Shown here in pieces: positions 42,376 through 51,154 of a stretch of DNA of 64,000 nt. The DNA comes from Alistipes sp. (GTDB taxonomy: Bacteria > Bacteroidota > Bacteroidia > Bacteroidales > Rikenellaceae), in assembly GCA_017517705.1 (NCBI GenBank), contig JAFWYM010000027.1:1-64000 (forward strand). The letters are read 5' to 3'. A model generated the notes under the pieces. The model did not search any database. It saw nothing but the letters and a program-made list of their open reading frames with translations, and had not been told where the DNA came from. Positions within the stretch are counted from its first letter, which is position 1; each line of letters begins with the position of its first letter. The position numbers and the translations under genes were made by a program.

Positions 42376-42553
42376 GGTGGGCCCCGGAGTGTCGACGTAT
42401 CACTACGCCAACGGTGTGCAAACAGAAAATAAACTTAAAAGATGTGTAAAACATATCAAAGATAAAAGAATTAGTTACCTTTATCCGGGTCCACCCACTG
42501 TGATGGTGGCAAAACCTGTGCCGAAAGGGACAATGATGAAATAAGAGTAGATA
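42376..42553 (+). other. Structured dnaG-smpB intergenic region / smpB leader
   Basis: GGGTGGGCCC (starting 42376) can pair with GGGTCCACCC (ending about 42497) across about 100 nt. The latter can instead pair locally, as CCACC with GGTGG about 14 nt on, and GTCC with GGGAC. A TACCTTTA box at 42476-42483 could start an smpB transcript whose leader contains only the second set. No tmRNA tRNA-like ends are seen. Confidence 0.4.
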
Positions 42554-43018
42554 ATGGCAGACTACAAAAATATAAATATACGTAATAAGCGTGCGACGTT
42601 CGACTACGAGATATTGGAGGAGTACATCGCGGGTGTTGTCCTTGTAGGCACGGAGATTAAGTCCATACGCTTGGGTAAGGCTTCGCTCGTCGACTCGTAC
42701 TGCTATTTCGAGCGCAACGAGTTATGGATACGTAATGTAAATATTGCCGAGTACACGTGGGGTACGTGCAACAACCATGTCCCTAAGCGCGACCGTAAGC
42801 TGCTGCTCAATCGCAAGGAGCTTAACAAGCTGCAACGAGCACTTCAGGATAGGGGCCTCACGGTTGTGGGCCTGCGCCTCTTTCTCACCGAGCGAGGCCT
42901 TGCAAAGATTGCTGTGGGCTTGGCACGCGGACGTAAGTCGTTCGACAAGCGCGAGTATATCAAGGAGAACGATGCCAAGCGCGAGATGGACAAGGCGATG
43001 AAGAATAATAGACGATAG
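42554..43018 (+). CDS. smpB: SsrA-binding protein SmpB
   Basis: A 154-residue partner of tmRNA in rescuing stalled ribosomes. Typical sequence throughout: [56 protein letters not shown], and the basic tail [20 protein letters not shown] that folds in the mRNA channel. Normal length. tsaB starts 2 bp after its stop. Confidence 0.97.
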   Translation: MADYKNINIRNKRATFDYEILEEYIAGVVLVGTEIKSIRLGKASLVDSYCYFERNELWIRNVNIAEYTWGTCNNHVPKRDRKLLLNRKELNKLQRALQDRGLTVVGLRLFLTERGLAKIAVGLARGRKSFDKREYIKENDAKREMDKAMKNNRR

Positions 43019-43020
43019 AT

Positions 43021-43731
43021 ATGGCACTTATACTTTCAATTGAGACCGGCACGGACGTATGCTCCGTAGCTTTGGCTAACGATGGTGAGCTTATGGCTCT
43101 TAGGGAGAGTGACGAGGGTCGCGACCATGCTAAGAAGGTTGCGCTCTTCGTCGACGAGCTCCTTCGCGAGACGGGTGTGCAGCCCGACGATCTCGATGCT
43201 ATAGCCGTAGGCAAGGGCCCCGGCTCATATACAGGCCTGCGCATCGGCGTATCCTTTGCTAAGGGTATGTGCTATGCCCTGAATATACCGCTCATTGCCG
43301 TGGGGTCGCTCGATGCCCTCACGGAGGTTGCACGCGAGGACTACGATGCCGGCATCCTCGATATCGAGGAGGATGAGTGGGCTGTGGCACGCCTCTGCCC
43401 CATGGTCGATGCCCGACGTATGGAGGTCTACGCCCAAGTCTTCGATAACGAGGGTAATCCCCTCTCGGATGTGTCGGCCGAGGTTATTACCGAGGAGAGC
43501 TTCGGCACGTGGCGTAAGGATGGCAAGCTCGTTATCTTTGGCAATGGCTCGTCGAAGTGTGTTACAACCCTCCCCGATGCTATACATGTCGCTGTTGCGC
43601 CCTCGGCACGTGGCATCGTGCGCATTGCCGAGGAGGCATTCAACGCAGATAGATTTGAGGATATAGCCTACTTCGAGCCCTTCTACCTTAAGGAGTTTTT
43701 GGTTATTCCTTCTAAGAAGAAGCTACTGTAA
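43021..43731 (+). CDS. tsaB: TsaB, tRNA t6A threonylcarbamoyl transfer complex subunit
   Basis: A 236-residue ASKHA-fold protein: ILSIETGTDVCSVAL, AVGKGPGSYTGLRIGVSFAK, VPMVDARRMEVYAQ-like CPMVDARRMEVYAQVFD. It scaffolds TsaD in making N6-threonylcarbamoyladenosine in tRNAs that read ANN codons. Length is usual. It is in one unit with smpB. Two tandem TIR-bounded hairpin elements begin at its stop codon. Confidence 0.95.
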   Translation: MALILSIETGTDVCSVALANDGELMALRESDEGRDHAKKVALFVDELLRETGVQPDDLDAIAVGKGPGSYTGLRIGVSFAKGMCYALNIPLIAVGSLDALTEVAREDYDAGILDIEEDEWAVARLCPMVDARRMEVYAQVFDNEGNPLSDVSAEVITEESFGTWRKDGKLVIFGNGSSKCVTTLPDAIHVAVAPSARGIVRIAEEAFNADRFEDIAYFEPFYLKEFLVIPSKKKLL

Positions 43732-43860
43732 TTTCTTGTGATAAGCCGCAATCAGCGACATATCCCTAAAAGTAGACTACCGCGGGCTGTACTATTTGTA
43801 CTATCCCGTGGTAGTCTCTTTTGTGATGCGCCACATCTCACAACTTCTAACAAGAAATTT
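43731..43860. repeat. TIR-bounded hairpin element 1 after tsaB
   Basis: Bounded by AATTTCTTGTGATAAG (43731) and CTTCTAACAAGAAATT (ends about 43860), near-perfect 16-bp inverted ends. Inside is the hairpin 43774-43817 with arms AGACTACCGCGGG/CCCGTGGTAGTCT and inner GTAC...GTAC. Its right end overlaps the left end of element 2 as the palindrome CAAGAAATTTCTTG. Confidence 0.75.
43774..43817 (+). terminator. GTAC hairpin, tsaB 3' end
   Basis: 13-bp arms around GTACTATTTGTAC, followed by CTTTTG; almost the same as the GH84 3' hairpin at 14384. Confidence 0.7.
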
Positions 43861-43986
43861 CTTGTGATAAGGGGTCGATTGTGGCCCCTAACAAAAAATC
43901 CCGACAATGGGACGTACCTCCAAGTACTACCCATCGTCGGGATTTTTGCCGAGTGTAACACTCGGCACCCTTCTGACAAGAAATTG
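43856..43986. repeat. TIR-bounded hairpin element 2 after tsaB
   Basis: Bounded by AATTTCTTGTGATAAG (43856) and CTTCTGACAAGAAATT (ends about 43986). The interior differs from element 1 in sequence but not in plan. Hairpin 43893-43947 has arms AAAAATCCCGACAATGGG and CCCATCGTCGGGATTTTT with inner GTACCTCCAAGTAC, followed by a smaller hairpin GCCGAGTGTAACACTCGGC. Confidence 0.75.
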
Positions 43987-44016
43987 GAGCTTGCAACTCA
44001 GTATGTTGTGTTTTGT

Positions 44017-44035
44017 GGGGATGACTAAAAAGTAA
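44017..44035. repeat. Truncated GGGGATGACTAA hairpin
   Basis: GGGGATGACTAAAAAGTAA has the left arm and loop of the dispersed hairpin but no right arm. The 208-bp repeat begins 3 bp later. Confidence 0.6.
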
Positions 44036-44038
44036 ATT

Positions 44039-44246
44039 CGTCATGCCGAGGCGGGGCATCTGTGACGGTGAGGAGTGTTGGTTGCTACCATGCCCCAACG
44101 TGGGCATCTACCGCTGAAAATACCTCGTTGCGGAGTGCTATGGTACGTATCAGCGTAGACCCCAAACAAAGGTAGATCGCCACAGAATTGCATAGAGCGT
44201 AGTTGCGTATCAGTGTAGCCGTCGGATGCAATTCTTCGCGATGACG
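44039..44246 (-). repeat. 208-bp dispersed repeat, copy 2
   Basis: Reverse-complement counterpart of 33561-33768, same length and ends. Conserved blocks include CGTCATGCCGAGGCGGGGCA, ATGCCCCAACGTGGGCAT and AATTGCATAGAGCG. Followed directly by a hairpin GCGGGTATA/TATACCCGC at 44246-44269. No gene is visible in 43732-44376. Confidence 0.8.
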
Positions 44247-44310
44247 CGGGTATATAAAAGTATACCCGCAAAAACGGAGAGGGCTGTCGGGCGGGGAGGT
44301 AGCGGGTGGC

Positions 44311-44342
44311 ACAAAAAAGAGGCTGCGCAAATACGCAGCCCC
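44311..44342 (-). terminator. Terminator of the collagen-like lipoprotein gene
   Basis: On the minus strand GGCTGCG-TATTTG-CGCAGCC is followed by TCTTTTTTG, 35 bp past the stop. Confidence 0.85.
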
Positions 44343-44376
44343 AATTACTCACTACTCATTACTCATTGAGCATAGC

Positions 44377-47300
44377 TCAAAAGTTGTAGCCGACAATATA
44401 GGCTGCGTATGAGCGCCAGTTTGTCGCCTCCTTGTATGCCTCGGCAACCTCTGTAGGCACATACATCTCCGTGCCGATTGTGTAGCCATTCTCTCCATAG
44501 AAGGCGTTTGCACCTAATGAGGGAACACTTGTCGCCTTGCAATAGAACTTTTGCAGGATGTTACAGCAGTAGAAGGCTTGTTCACCTATAGATGATACCC
44601 TCTCGCCTATAGATACGCGCTCCAACTTAGAGCATTGCTGAAATGCTCTCATTCCAATCGTTGTGGTGTAATCGGGATCAATAACCGTTGGAATATCAAT
44701 TGAGGTTATGTTGTCACAACCCCAGAATGCCTCACGTGCTATTGTTCTAACACTATTAGGTATGGTTACGCTCTTCAAACTATCACAATTGTAGAATGTA
44801 CCTTGTCCAATCTTTGTAACACCCTCTGGTATAACCAAGTCCTCAATCAAATTGCCATTTAGATATATATTACATTGATTGTAGTACAATGGATGAGCAT
44901 CTGATACCCAGTAGTTTGTGCTTGTAGAGTATGTAGAGTAATCTATGCCACAGTAGCTTGCAAGGTCGTTAATATATAGGTATTGGAGCTTAGGACAACT
45001 TTGAAAAGCATCATAACCAATACTCTTTATACTTGTGCCGTATGTTATAGATGTGAGATTATCACAACCATCGAATGCTTTATTACCAATTGTTTCCACA
45101 CCATTACCAATAGTTATTGTTTCAATGGTATCACAACCTAAAAATGCCTCTGCTCCAATTGACGTAACGCTATCAGGAATATTGATTGAGATAAGTTTCT
45201 TACAAATGCAAAAAGCTTTTGCTCCTATACTGGTTACACTGCTACCAATTGACACCCTCTCAAGACGGTCACAACCATTGAAACTATAGGAGCCAATAGA
45301 TGTTACACTATCGCCAATAGTAACAGTCTTAAGATAGTTGCAATCATGAAATATACCACCACCACCACCGCTAGATATCGGCGGAATACCACAAGCACAA
45401 TTAATATCTACTGTTACAAGTTTGTCGCAGTTATAGAATACTCGAGTACCTAACGATGTCACGGTATTAGGTATAGTAATCTCAGAGATATGTGACTGGT
45501 AAAATGCATCATTACCAATCTCCGTGACAGTCGCAGGGACACTGATAGTAGAAATAGTAGATGACTTAAAAGCATTAGCTGGGATGCAAGTAACAGTAGC
45601 CGAGAATGTCATCTTGCCGAGGTTGGCCTCAACGTCGTACTCATTAGAGAGTAAGATGCCACCAAAACCTGTCGTTGCACCTAACTTGACGGGAGCTGCA
45701 TCAGAAGTAGTATAGTAGATTATCTTCTCGTCAGTGGGAAGCTCAGGCTCCTCGGGGATTTCTGGATTTTCTGGATTTTCGGGGTCGACAGGAGTCTCGG
45801 GCTCCTGCTCGGGACTATCCTCGGTGCTGACATAGGTACACAGCTCGATATAGTCCGAGATAACGCTATTCACCCCATCGCTAATGGTAAGAGCTGCGCT
45901 ATAGGTAATATCGCCCGTGAATGCTCCCGGGTTAAGGAACTCGCCCGATGCCTGAATCGATATTGTGCCACTCTTTTCATCAGCCTCGCAAGCGACGATA
46001 GGCATTCTGATAAGAGTCACGGCACGTGTAACCGTTTCAATAGCATTAATCGCGAGAAGTGTTTCGTAGTTCTCTGCAATGGTGGTCGCCATAGACTTCG
46101 GAGTAACCGAGAAGTCGAACTCGGCAAGAATAATACCATCAGCATAGCGTGTCACGGTAGCCTTGCCATCCGTATACTTAGGGATGTAGCTAATGTCACC
46201 GAGCAGCGCGAGGAGTGAATCAGCCACAAGGGGCACAACAAACTCAGTGCCATCGGCAAGAGTGAAGCTAACGCTCTCCTCACCTACGGTTACGTTAGCA
46301 AAGAAAGCATCGCCATTCACGCCGTCAGCGCCGTTAGCTCCGTCTTGGCCATCCTCACCCGTAGCCTTGCCGAGTTGTGTCCACGATGCGCCATTGTCGT
46401 ATGATACATACCAATAGCCCTCCTCTATCTTAAGCTGAGGAGTAATACCATCAACGCCATCTTTGCCATCGGTGCCATTTGCGCCATCATTGCCATTTGT
46501 GCCATCAGCACCGTCAGCTCCATCTTGGCCATCCTTGCCATCCTCACCATCAGCACCGTTAGCGCCATCTTGGCCATCCTTACCATCAGTACCTACGGCC
46601 TTAATCTTGTTACCGTTGTCGTCAAGCAACCACTCGCCATCCAAAGTCCAATAGTAGATGCTGTCGCTATCCTGCTTAACACCAATAACGGGTGTGTAGC
46701 CATCTGCCCCGTCCTTGCCGTCAGCACCATTTGCACCATCCTTGCCGTCAGCACCATTTGCACCATCCTTGCCATGGTAGATTTTAACGATGCCGCTCTT
46801 TGCAAATGCGATAGTGTAGCCCACCTCCTTGCCATCCGCGACAATGGGTGTTACACTCTCGATATAATCCTTCTCCTGAAGTGCTGCAATAATGGTCTGA
46901 ATAGCATCGATATTGCTATTCATCTGGTTGCACAACTCCTGTAGCAGTTCGAAAGAGTACCATGTAGGAATCTTAATCTCTGTACCATCCGTAAGTGTGA
47001 AGACGATGTAATCGGGATTTGATGTATCTACGCTCTGGAAGAACGAGTCGCCATCCTTGCCGTCAGCGCCGTTAGCTCCGTCTAGGCCATCCTCGCCCGT
47101 AGCCTTGCCAAGTTGTGTCCACGATGTGCCATTGTTGTATGATACATACCAATAGCCGTTTTCAATCTTTAATTGGGGTGTGATACCATCAGCTCCATCT
47201 TTACCATCAGAACCATTCGTGCCATCTTGGCCATCCTTGCCATCCTCACCATCAGCACCGTTAGCTCCATCTTGGCCATCCTTGCCATCCTCACCATCAG

Positions 47301-47844
47301 CACCGTTAGCGCCATCTTGACCATCCTTACCATCAGTGCCTACAGCCTTAATCTTATTACCGTTGTCGTCGAGCAGCCATGTGCCATCCAATGTCCAATA
47401 ATAGATGCCGTCGCTATCCTGCTTAACACCAATAACGGGTGTGTAGCCATCTGCTCCATCCTTGCCGTTAGCACCATCCTTGCCGTCAGCACCATCCTGA
47501 CCGTCAGCACCATCCTTGCCGTCAGTACCATTAGCACCATCCTTGCCATTGGTGCCATGATAGATGGTTATAGGGTCATTTTCTGCAAATGTAATGGTGT
47601 AACCGATGGTGCTACCATCCTTCGTAACAGGCACGATGCTCGTAATGTAATCACCACCCTGCATAGCATCAACAAGGCTTTGCAATGCCGAGATATTTGT
47701 ATTCATCTCACGGCACAGCTCCTCAAGGGTTGAGATACGGCTCTCGTGGTCATCCAATTTACTCCACACCGCGGTATCGTCATAGGCACACGACGACAAT
47801 ACAAGCGCAACGATAAGGAGAATGTTCGTAAAAAGCTTTCTCAT
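44377..47844 (-). CDS. Surface lipoprotein with collagen-like repeats and BspA-type leucine-rich repeats
   Basis: 1155 residues. Lipobox LVLSSC (Cys19). Two copies of a DUF4988-like unit with a short coiled start (SRISTLEELCREMNTNI; later LLQELCNQMNSNIDAI) are each followed by runs of Gly-X-Asp collagen triplets (GKDGANGTDGKDGADGQDG). They are interleaved with the module GYTPVIGVKQDSDGIYYW. After a Glu/Pro linker (about 730-745), some fifteen LRR_5/BspA repeats fill about 770-1130 (LTSITYGTSIKSIGYDAF-type). It likely extends from the cell surface as a stalk with a binding tip. The near-identical repeats in the DNA invite length change. No sorting domain is seen. The start at 47844 is the lipoprotein ATG. 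Confidence 0.9.
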   Translation of the reverse strand: MRKLFTNILLIVALVLSSCAYDDTAVWSKLDDHESRISTLEELCREMNTNISALQSLVDAMQGGDYITSIVPVTKDGSTIGYTITFAENDPITIYHGTNGKDGANGTDGKDGADGQDGADGKDGANGKDGADGYTPVIGVKQDSDGIYYWTLDGTWLLDDNGNKIKAVGTDGKDGQDGANGADGEDGKDGQDGANGADGEDGKDGQDGTNGSDGKDGADGITPQLKIENGYWYVSYNNGTSWTQLGKATGEDGLDGANGADGKDGDSFFQSVDTSNPDYIVFTLTDGTEIKIPTWYSFELLQELCNQMNSNIDAIQTIIAALQEKDYIESVTPIVADGKEVGYTIAFAKSGIVKIYHGKDGANGADGKDGANGADGKDGADGYTPVIGVKQDSDSIYYWTLDGEWLLDDNGNKIKAVGTDGKDGQDGANGADGEDGKDGQDGADGADGTNGNDGANGTDGKDGVDGITPQLKIEEGYWYVSYDNGASWTQLGKATGEDGQDGANGADGVNGDAFFANVTVGEESVSFTLADGTEFVVPLVADSLLALLGDISYIPKYTDGKATVTRYADGIILAEFDFSVTPKSMATTIAENYETLLAINAIETVTRAVTLIRMPIVACEADEKSGTISIQASGEFLNPGAFTGDITYSAALTISDGVNSVISDYIELCTYVSTEDSPEQEPETPVDPENPENPEIPEEPELPTDEKIIYYTTSDAAPVKLGATTGFGGILLSNEYDVEANLGKMTFSATVTCIPANAFKSSTISTISVPATVTEIGNDAFYQSHISEITIPNTVTSLGTRVFYNCDKLVTVDINCACGIPPISSGGGGGIFHDCNYLKTVTIGDSVTSIGSYSFNGCDRLERVSIGSSVTSIGAKAFCICKKLISINIPDSVTSIGAEAFLGCDTIETITIGNGVETIGNKAFDGCDNLTSITYGTSIKSIGYDAFQSCPKLQYLYINDLASYCGIDYSTYSTSTNYWVSDAHPLYYNQCNIYLNGNLIEDLVIPEGVTKIGQGTFYNCDSLKSVTIPNSVRTIAREAFWGCDNITSIDIPTVIDPDYTTTIGMRAFQQCSKLERVSIGERVSSIGEQAFYCCNILQKFYCKATSVPSLGANAFYGENGYTIGTEMYVPTEVAEAYKEATNWRSYAAYIVGYNF

Positions 47845-47930
47845 TGTTTGTGTTTGTTTGTTGTTATACCGTCTCAACTCCTATGGCGGTGGTAATATAA
47901 ACAGAAAGTGTGGAGTCGATTTCCGTTTAT

Positions 47931-48098
47931 TGAATAGAGGGTTGTGGAAAGACCCGAATGAAAATAAACGATACAATGCCCCACACTTGGATAGTATGGG
48001 TATATGCACAGACCGTGCATAGCCGCATAGCTATACAAGAAATGAGTGTCATCCGTTTATCCCTTCATTCTGAAAACTTCCACATTTTCTATTCAGGA
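47931..48098. repeat. Imperfect inverted repeat in the long leader of the collagen-like gene
   Basis: The left arm (about 47931-47974) and right arm (about 48048-48095) share, in inverted order, the blocks TGAATAG, TGTGGAA, GAATGAA and ATAAACG. The roughly 75-bp centre holds TGCACAGACCGTGCA. A minus-strand -7 box, TAATTTTG, lies at 48146-48153 next to hairpin GCTATC/GATAGC (48125-48141). Transcription from it would give a leader of nearly 300 nt folding at these arms. Nothing coding is seen in 47845-48207. Confidence 0.5.
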
Positions 48099-48207
48099 CT
48101 GCGAAAAACACTTTCAATATGTCTGCTATCTCACGGATAGCACTACAAAATTAAGTATAATTTTCTAAACGAACAACACTCGCGGGGACATTGTTCTATG
48201 AGAAAAC

Positions 48208-48244
48208 AAAAATCACCTTTGCTGTGATGCATAAGGTGATTTTC
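48208..48244 (-). terminator. Terminator of recN
   Basis: AAAATCACCTT/AAGGTGATTTT stem; on the minus strand the T-rich arm is followed by TTGTTTTC, about 35 bp past recN. Confidence 0.85.
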
Positions 48245-48276
48245 GTGTCTATTTATTTAGTCCCTGAAAGGAGATG

Positions 48277-49917
48277 CTACCCTAAGAGGATTTTTGCCTG
48301 TTTGCGGGCGGCCTCGGTGATGGCGCTGCCCGAGAGCATCTTGGCAATCTCGTCTACGCGCTCACTCTTGCTCAGGCGACGTATGTTCGACAATCCCGCC
48401 TCCTTGTAGACCACAAAGTGCGTGCCCTGCTTCGAGGCTACCTGTGGCAGGTGGGTGATGTCGATAATCTGCATCGAGTGCGACAGCTTAGCGATGATGT
48501 CGCCCATGGCATCGGCAATACGTCCCGACACGCCTGAGTCTATCTCGTCGAAGATGACCGTGGGAAGGGCTCTCTTCTCTGCAATCAACGCCTTAAGTGC
48601 CAGCATTATACGCGACAGCTCACCGCCCGAGGCTATGCGCTCCACGGCGGCGGGTTTCGTCGTGCGGTTGGCCGTAAACATATAGGCCACGCAGTCCATG
48701 CCAAGGGGTGTGAACTCCTCCGTGGCGTTTATCTCAACCATAAAGGTGGCATCCTCCATGCCGAGCTTGTGAAGCATATCGACGATGCTCTGCTCCATGA
48801 GCGGTGCTACGCTCTTGCGTGCCTCGCGCAGCCTCTCGGCTGTGGCGCGACACTCTGCCTCCTTAGCAGCAATGCGCTCCTTGAGCTCGCGAAGTGCCGT
48901 GTCGCTATTATCTATCGTAGCGAGCTGTGCCTCGAACACCGCGGCCTTATTCAGTAGGTCGTCATACGACTCGGCACGATGTTTCATCTCCAAGGAGTAT
49001 ATCGTATTAAGCCTGTCGCTCAACATCTGCAACTTCTCGGGGTCGGCATCTATGCGCTCGGCCTCGTCGGCGGCCGTGGCGCTTATATCCTTGAGCTCCG
49101 CAACGACAGAGCGTAGGCGCCCAGCGAGGTCGTTGCCGGTAGGGTAGCGGTCGCCGAGGCTCTCGAGCTCGCGCTGCGAGCGCGTGAGTGTTGCCACAGC
49201 GCCTAACTCCTCGTCATCGAGGGTGTTACGTAGCGTTGTGAGCACCTCGCCTATGCGGTCGGCACTCTCCAATGTAGCCAACAACTGCTCCGTCTCGGCC
49301 TGCTCTGCGGGCTTAAGCTTCGCAGCGCGCAGCTCCTCAACGGTGTAGCGTAGCCACTCCTCGTCGCGACGTGCCGCAGCCATCTCCGCCTCCATGTGTC
49401 GTAGCTCCGCGCGTAGGGCGCTCAGCTCGCCAAGGTGTGCCACATACTCCTCGCGGAGGTTATGACTGCCCGCGAGGGTGTCGAGCGTCGTTATGCGAAA
49501 CTCCTCGGACGACACCATGAGGTTTTGGTGCTGCGAGTGTATGTCTATAATGTGTGCTCCAAGCTCCTTGAGCGTAGCCAGCTGCACGGGCATGTCGCCA
49601 ATAAACGAGCGGCTCTTGCCCGCAGGCGTTATCACACGACGTATGGTTATCTCCGCCTCGTAGTCAATGTCGTTATCCTCAAATAGTCTTTCCAGGCCTA
49701 AGCCCTCGATGTTGAACACAGCCTCGACGACGCAGTTGCGCGTGGTATCCTTCAGTGCCTGTCCCTCATTCTTGGCGCCGAGCAGTAGCCCTAGGGCGCC
49801 GAGCAGTATCGACTTACCGGCACCTGTCTCGCCCGTAATGATGTTGAGGTTCTCGTCCCACTCCACGCGGAGCGAGTCGATAAGGGCATAGTTCTCTATG
49901 GCGAGGCTCTTTAACAT
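48277..49917 (-). CDS. recN: DNA repair protein RecN
   Basis: A 546-residue SMC-like ATPase for double-strand break repair. The N-terminal ABC half has Walker A GETGAGKS near residue 30, then a coiled coil about 150-380. The C-terminal half has the signature IASGGELSRIMLALK and Walker B LPTVIFDEIDSGVSG. Normal length. Its ATG is 1 bp from the coaBC stop, the last gene of bamD-rpoZ-coaBC-recN. I recall a DUF4835 gene between coaBC and recN in other Bacteroidota; it is absent here. Confidence 0.97.
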   Translation of the reverse strand: MLKSLAIENYALIDSLRVEWDENLNIITGETGAGKSILLGALGLLLGAKNEGQALKDTTRNCVVEAVFNIEGLGLERLFEDNDIDYEAEITIRRVITPAGKSRSFIGDMPVQLATLKELGAHIIDIHSQHQNLMVSSEEFRITTLDTLAGSHNLREEYVAHLGELSALRAELRHMEAEMAAARRDEEWLRYTVEELRAAKLKPAEQAETEQLLATLESADRIGEVLTTLRNTLDDEELGAVATLTRSQRELESLGDRYPTGNDLAGRLRSVVAELKDISATAADEAERIDADPEKLQMLSDRLNTIYSLEMKHRAESYDDLLNKAAVFEAQLATIDNSDTALRELKERIAAKEAECRATAERLREARKSVAPLMEQSIVDMLHKLGMEDATFMVEINATEEFTPLGMDCVAYMFTANRTTKPAAVERIASGGELSRIMLALKALIAEKRALPTVIFDEIDSGVSGRIADAMGDIIAKLSHSMQIIDITHLPQVASKQGTHFVVYKEAGLSNIRRLSKSERVDEIAKMLSGSAITEAARKQAKILLG

Positions 49918-49918
49918 C

Positions 49919-51112
49919 CTATTTGCGGTTTATGGTCTCTATCCTATCGATGATTATGGCTGCCACCTCGCGCTTCGACATCAGTGGGTGCTCCACACGC
50001 CCCTCACGATCTATGAGTGTCACCTTGTTGGTGTCGCCACGGAATCCTGCACCCTCGTCGCGTAGCGAGTTGAGCACGATGAAGTCGAGGTTCTTGCGCT
50101 CGAGCTTACCCTCGGCATTGGCCTCCTCGTTGTCCGTCTCGAGGGCGAAGCCCACCAACGTGCGTGCCCCTTTGTTCTGTCCCAACATCTTGGCTATATC
50201 CTTCGTGCGACATAGCTCTATCGTCATGTCGTCATCGCTCTTCTTTAGCTTGCTCGCAGCCACGTGCTTGGGCGTGTAGTCGGCTACGGCGGCACACATC
50301 ACAGCACCATCGGCCTCAGCCCAGCGCTCCACCGCAGCGTTGTACATATCCTCTGCCGTGAGGACATCTACGCGCTCCACACCGCGAGGTGTGGGGAGTG
50401 TCGTGCGGCCGCTGATGAGCGATACACGCGCACCACGCTTAGCTAACTCCTCAGCTATGGCGTAGCCCATCTTTCCTGTCGAGTGATTGGTGATGTAACG
50501 CACGGGGTCTATAGGCTCGATTGTGGCACCTGCGGTGACAATGAAGTGCTTGCCACGGAGAGTGTTACGCTCAACAAATAATGCCTTCACCTGCTCTACG
50601 ATATCCTCGGGCTCGGCCATGCGCCCCTTACCTATAAGGCCACTTGCGAGCTCTCCTGCTGCGGGCTCTATTATTGCCACGCCACGCTCGCGGAGTGTCG
50701 CGATGTTGCTCTGCGTGGTCACGTGGGCATACATGTCGAGATCCATGGCGGGAGCTATTGCCACCTTCGAGCGTGCCGAGAGGTATGTCGTAAGCAGCAG
50801 GTTGTCCGCCACGCCCGTGACCATCTTGGCCATGGTGTTTGCCGTGGCAGGAGCTATGAGTAGGAGGTCGGCCCACTCGCCGAGCGATACGTGTGAGTTC
50901 CACTCGCCATTTTCGGGGTTGAAAAACTCGACAAGTATGGGGTGCTTCGAGAGTGTCGCCATTGTCAGAGGTGTTATGAACTGCTTGGCGAGGGGTGTCA
51001 TCACCACCCTCACCTCGGCACCCTCCTTTACTAAAAGACGGCACAGCATAGCTGCCTTGTAGGCTGCTATGCTGCCGGTAATTCCGAGTATTATATGTTT
51101 TCCGTTGAGCAT
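49919..51112 (-). CDS. coaBC: Bifunctional CoaBC (4'-phosphopantothenoylcysteine synthetase/decarboxylase)
   Basis: A 397-residue two-domain enzyme of coenzyme A synthesis. The N-terminal flavin decarboxylase (CoaC) has GITGSIAAYKA, the catalytic His in NSHVSLGEWAD and PAMDLDMY. The C-terminal synthetase (CoaB) has TAGATIEPIDPVRYITNHSTGKMG and AAVADYTPK. Both active sites look intact. Lies between rpoZ and recN in the same orientation. Confidence 0.97.
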   Translation of the reverse strand: MLNGKHIILGITGSIAAYKAAMLCRLLVKEGAEVRVVMTPLAKQFITPLTMATLSKHPILVEFFNPENGEWNSHVSLGEWADLLLIAPATANTMAKMVTGVADNLLLTTYLSARSKVAIAPAMDLDMYAHVTTQSNIATLRERGVAIIEPAAGELASGLIGKGRMAEPEDIVEQVKALFVERNTLRGKHFIVTAGATIEPIDPVRYITNHSTGKMGYAIAEELAKRGARVSLISGRTTLPTPRGVERVDVLTAEDMYNAAVERWAEADGAVMCAAVADYTPKHVAASKLKKSDDDMTIELCRTKDIAKMLGQNKGARTLVGFALETDNEEANAEGKLERKNLDFIVLNSLRDEGAGFRGDTNKVTLIDREGRVEHPLMSKREVAAIIIDRIETINRK

Positions 51113-51154
51113 ACTTTCTCGTTTATGCCTTTTTAGGCGTATGTTAGGCTGAGA

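Noticed and set aside
42365..42553. tmRNA or cobalamin riboswitch in the dnaG-smpB gap
   Set aside because: No tRNA-like ends with CCA or tag frame for tmRNA; the cobalamin core elements do not line up.
44246..44269. GCGGGTATA/TATACCCGC hairpin as a terminator
   Set aside because: No T-run on the side needed for either neighbour; the real minus-strand terminator is at 44311-44342.
47173..47733. 186-residue plus-strand frame rich in Ile/Thr/Ala-Ile-Leu repeats
   Set aside because: Antisense of the collagen-like triplets; its repetitiveness only mirrors the GXY codons.
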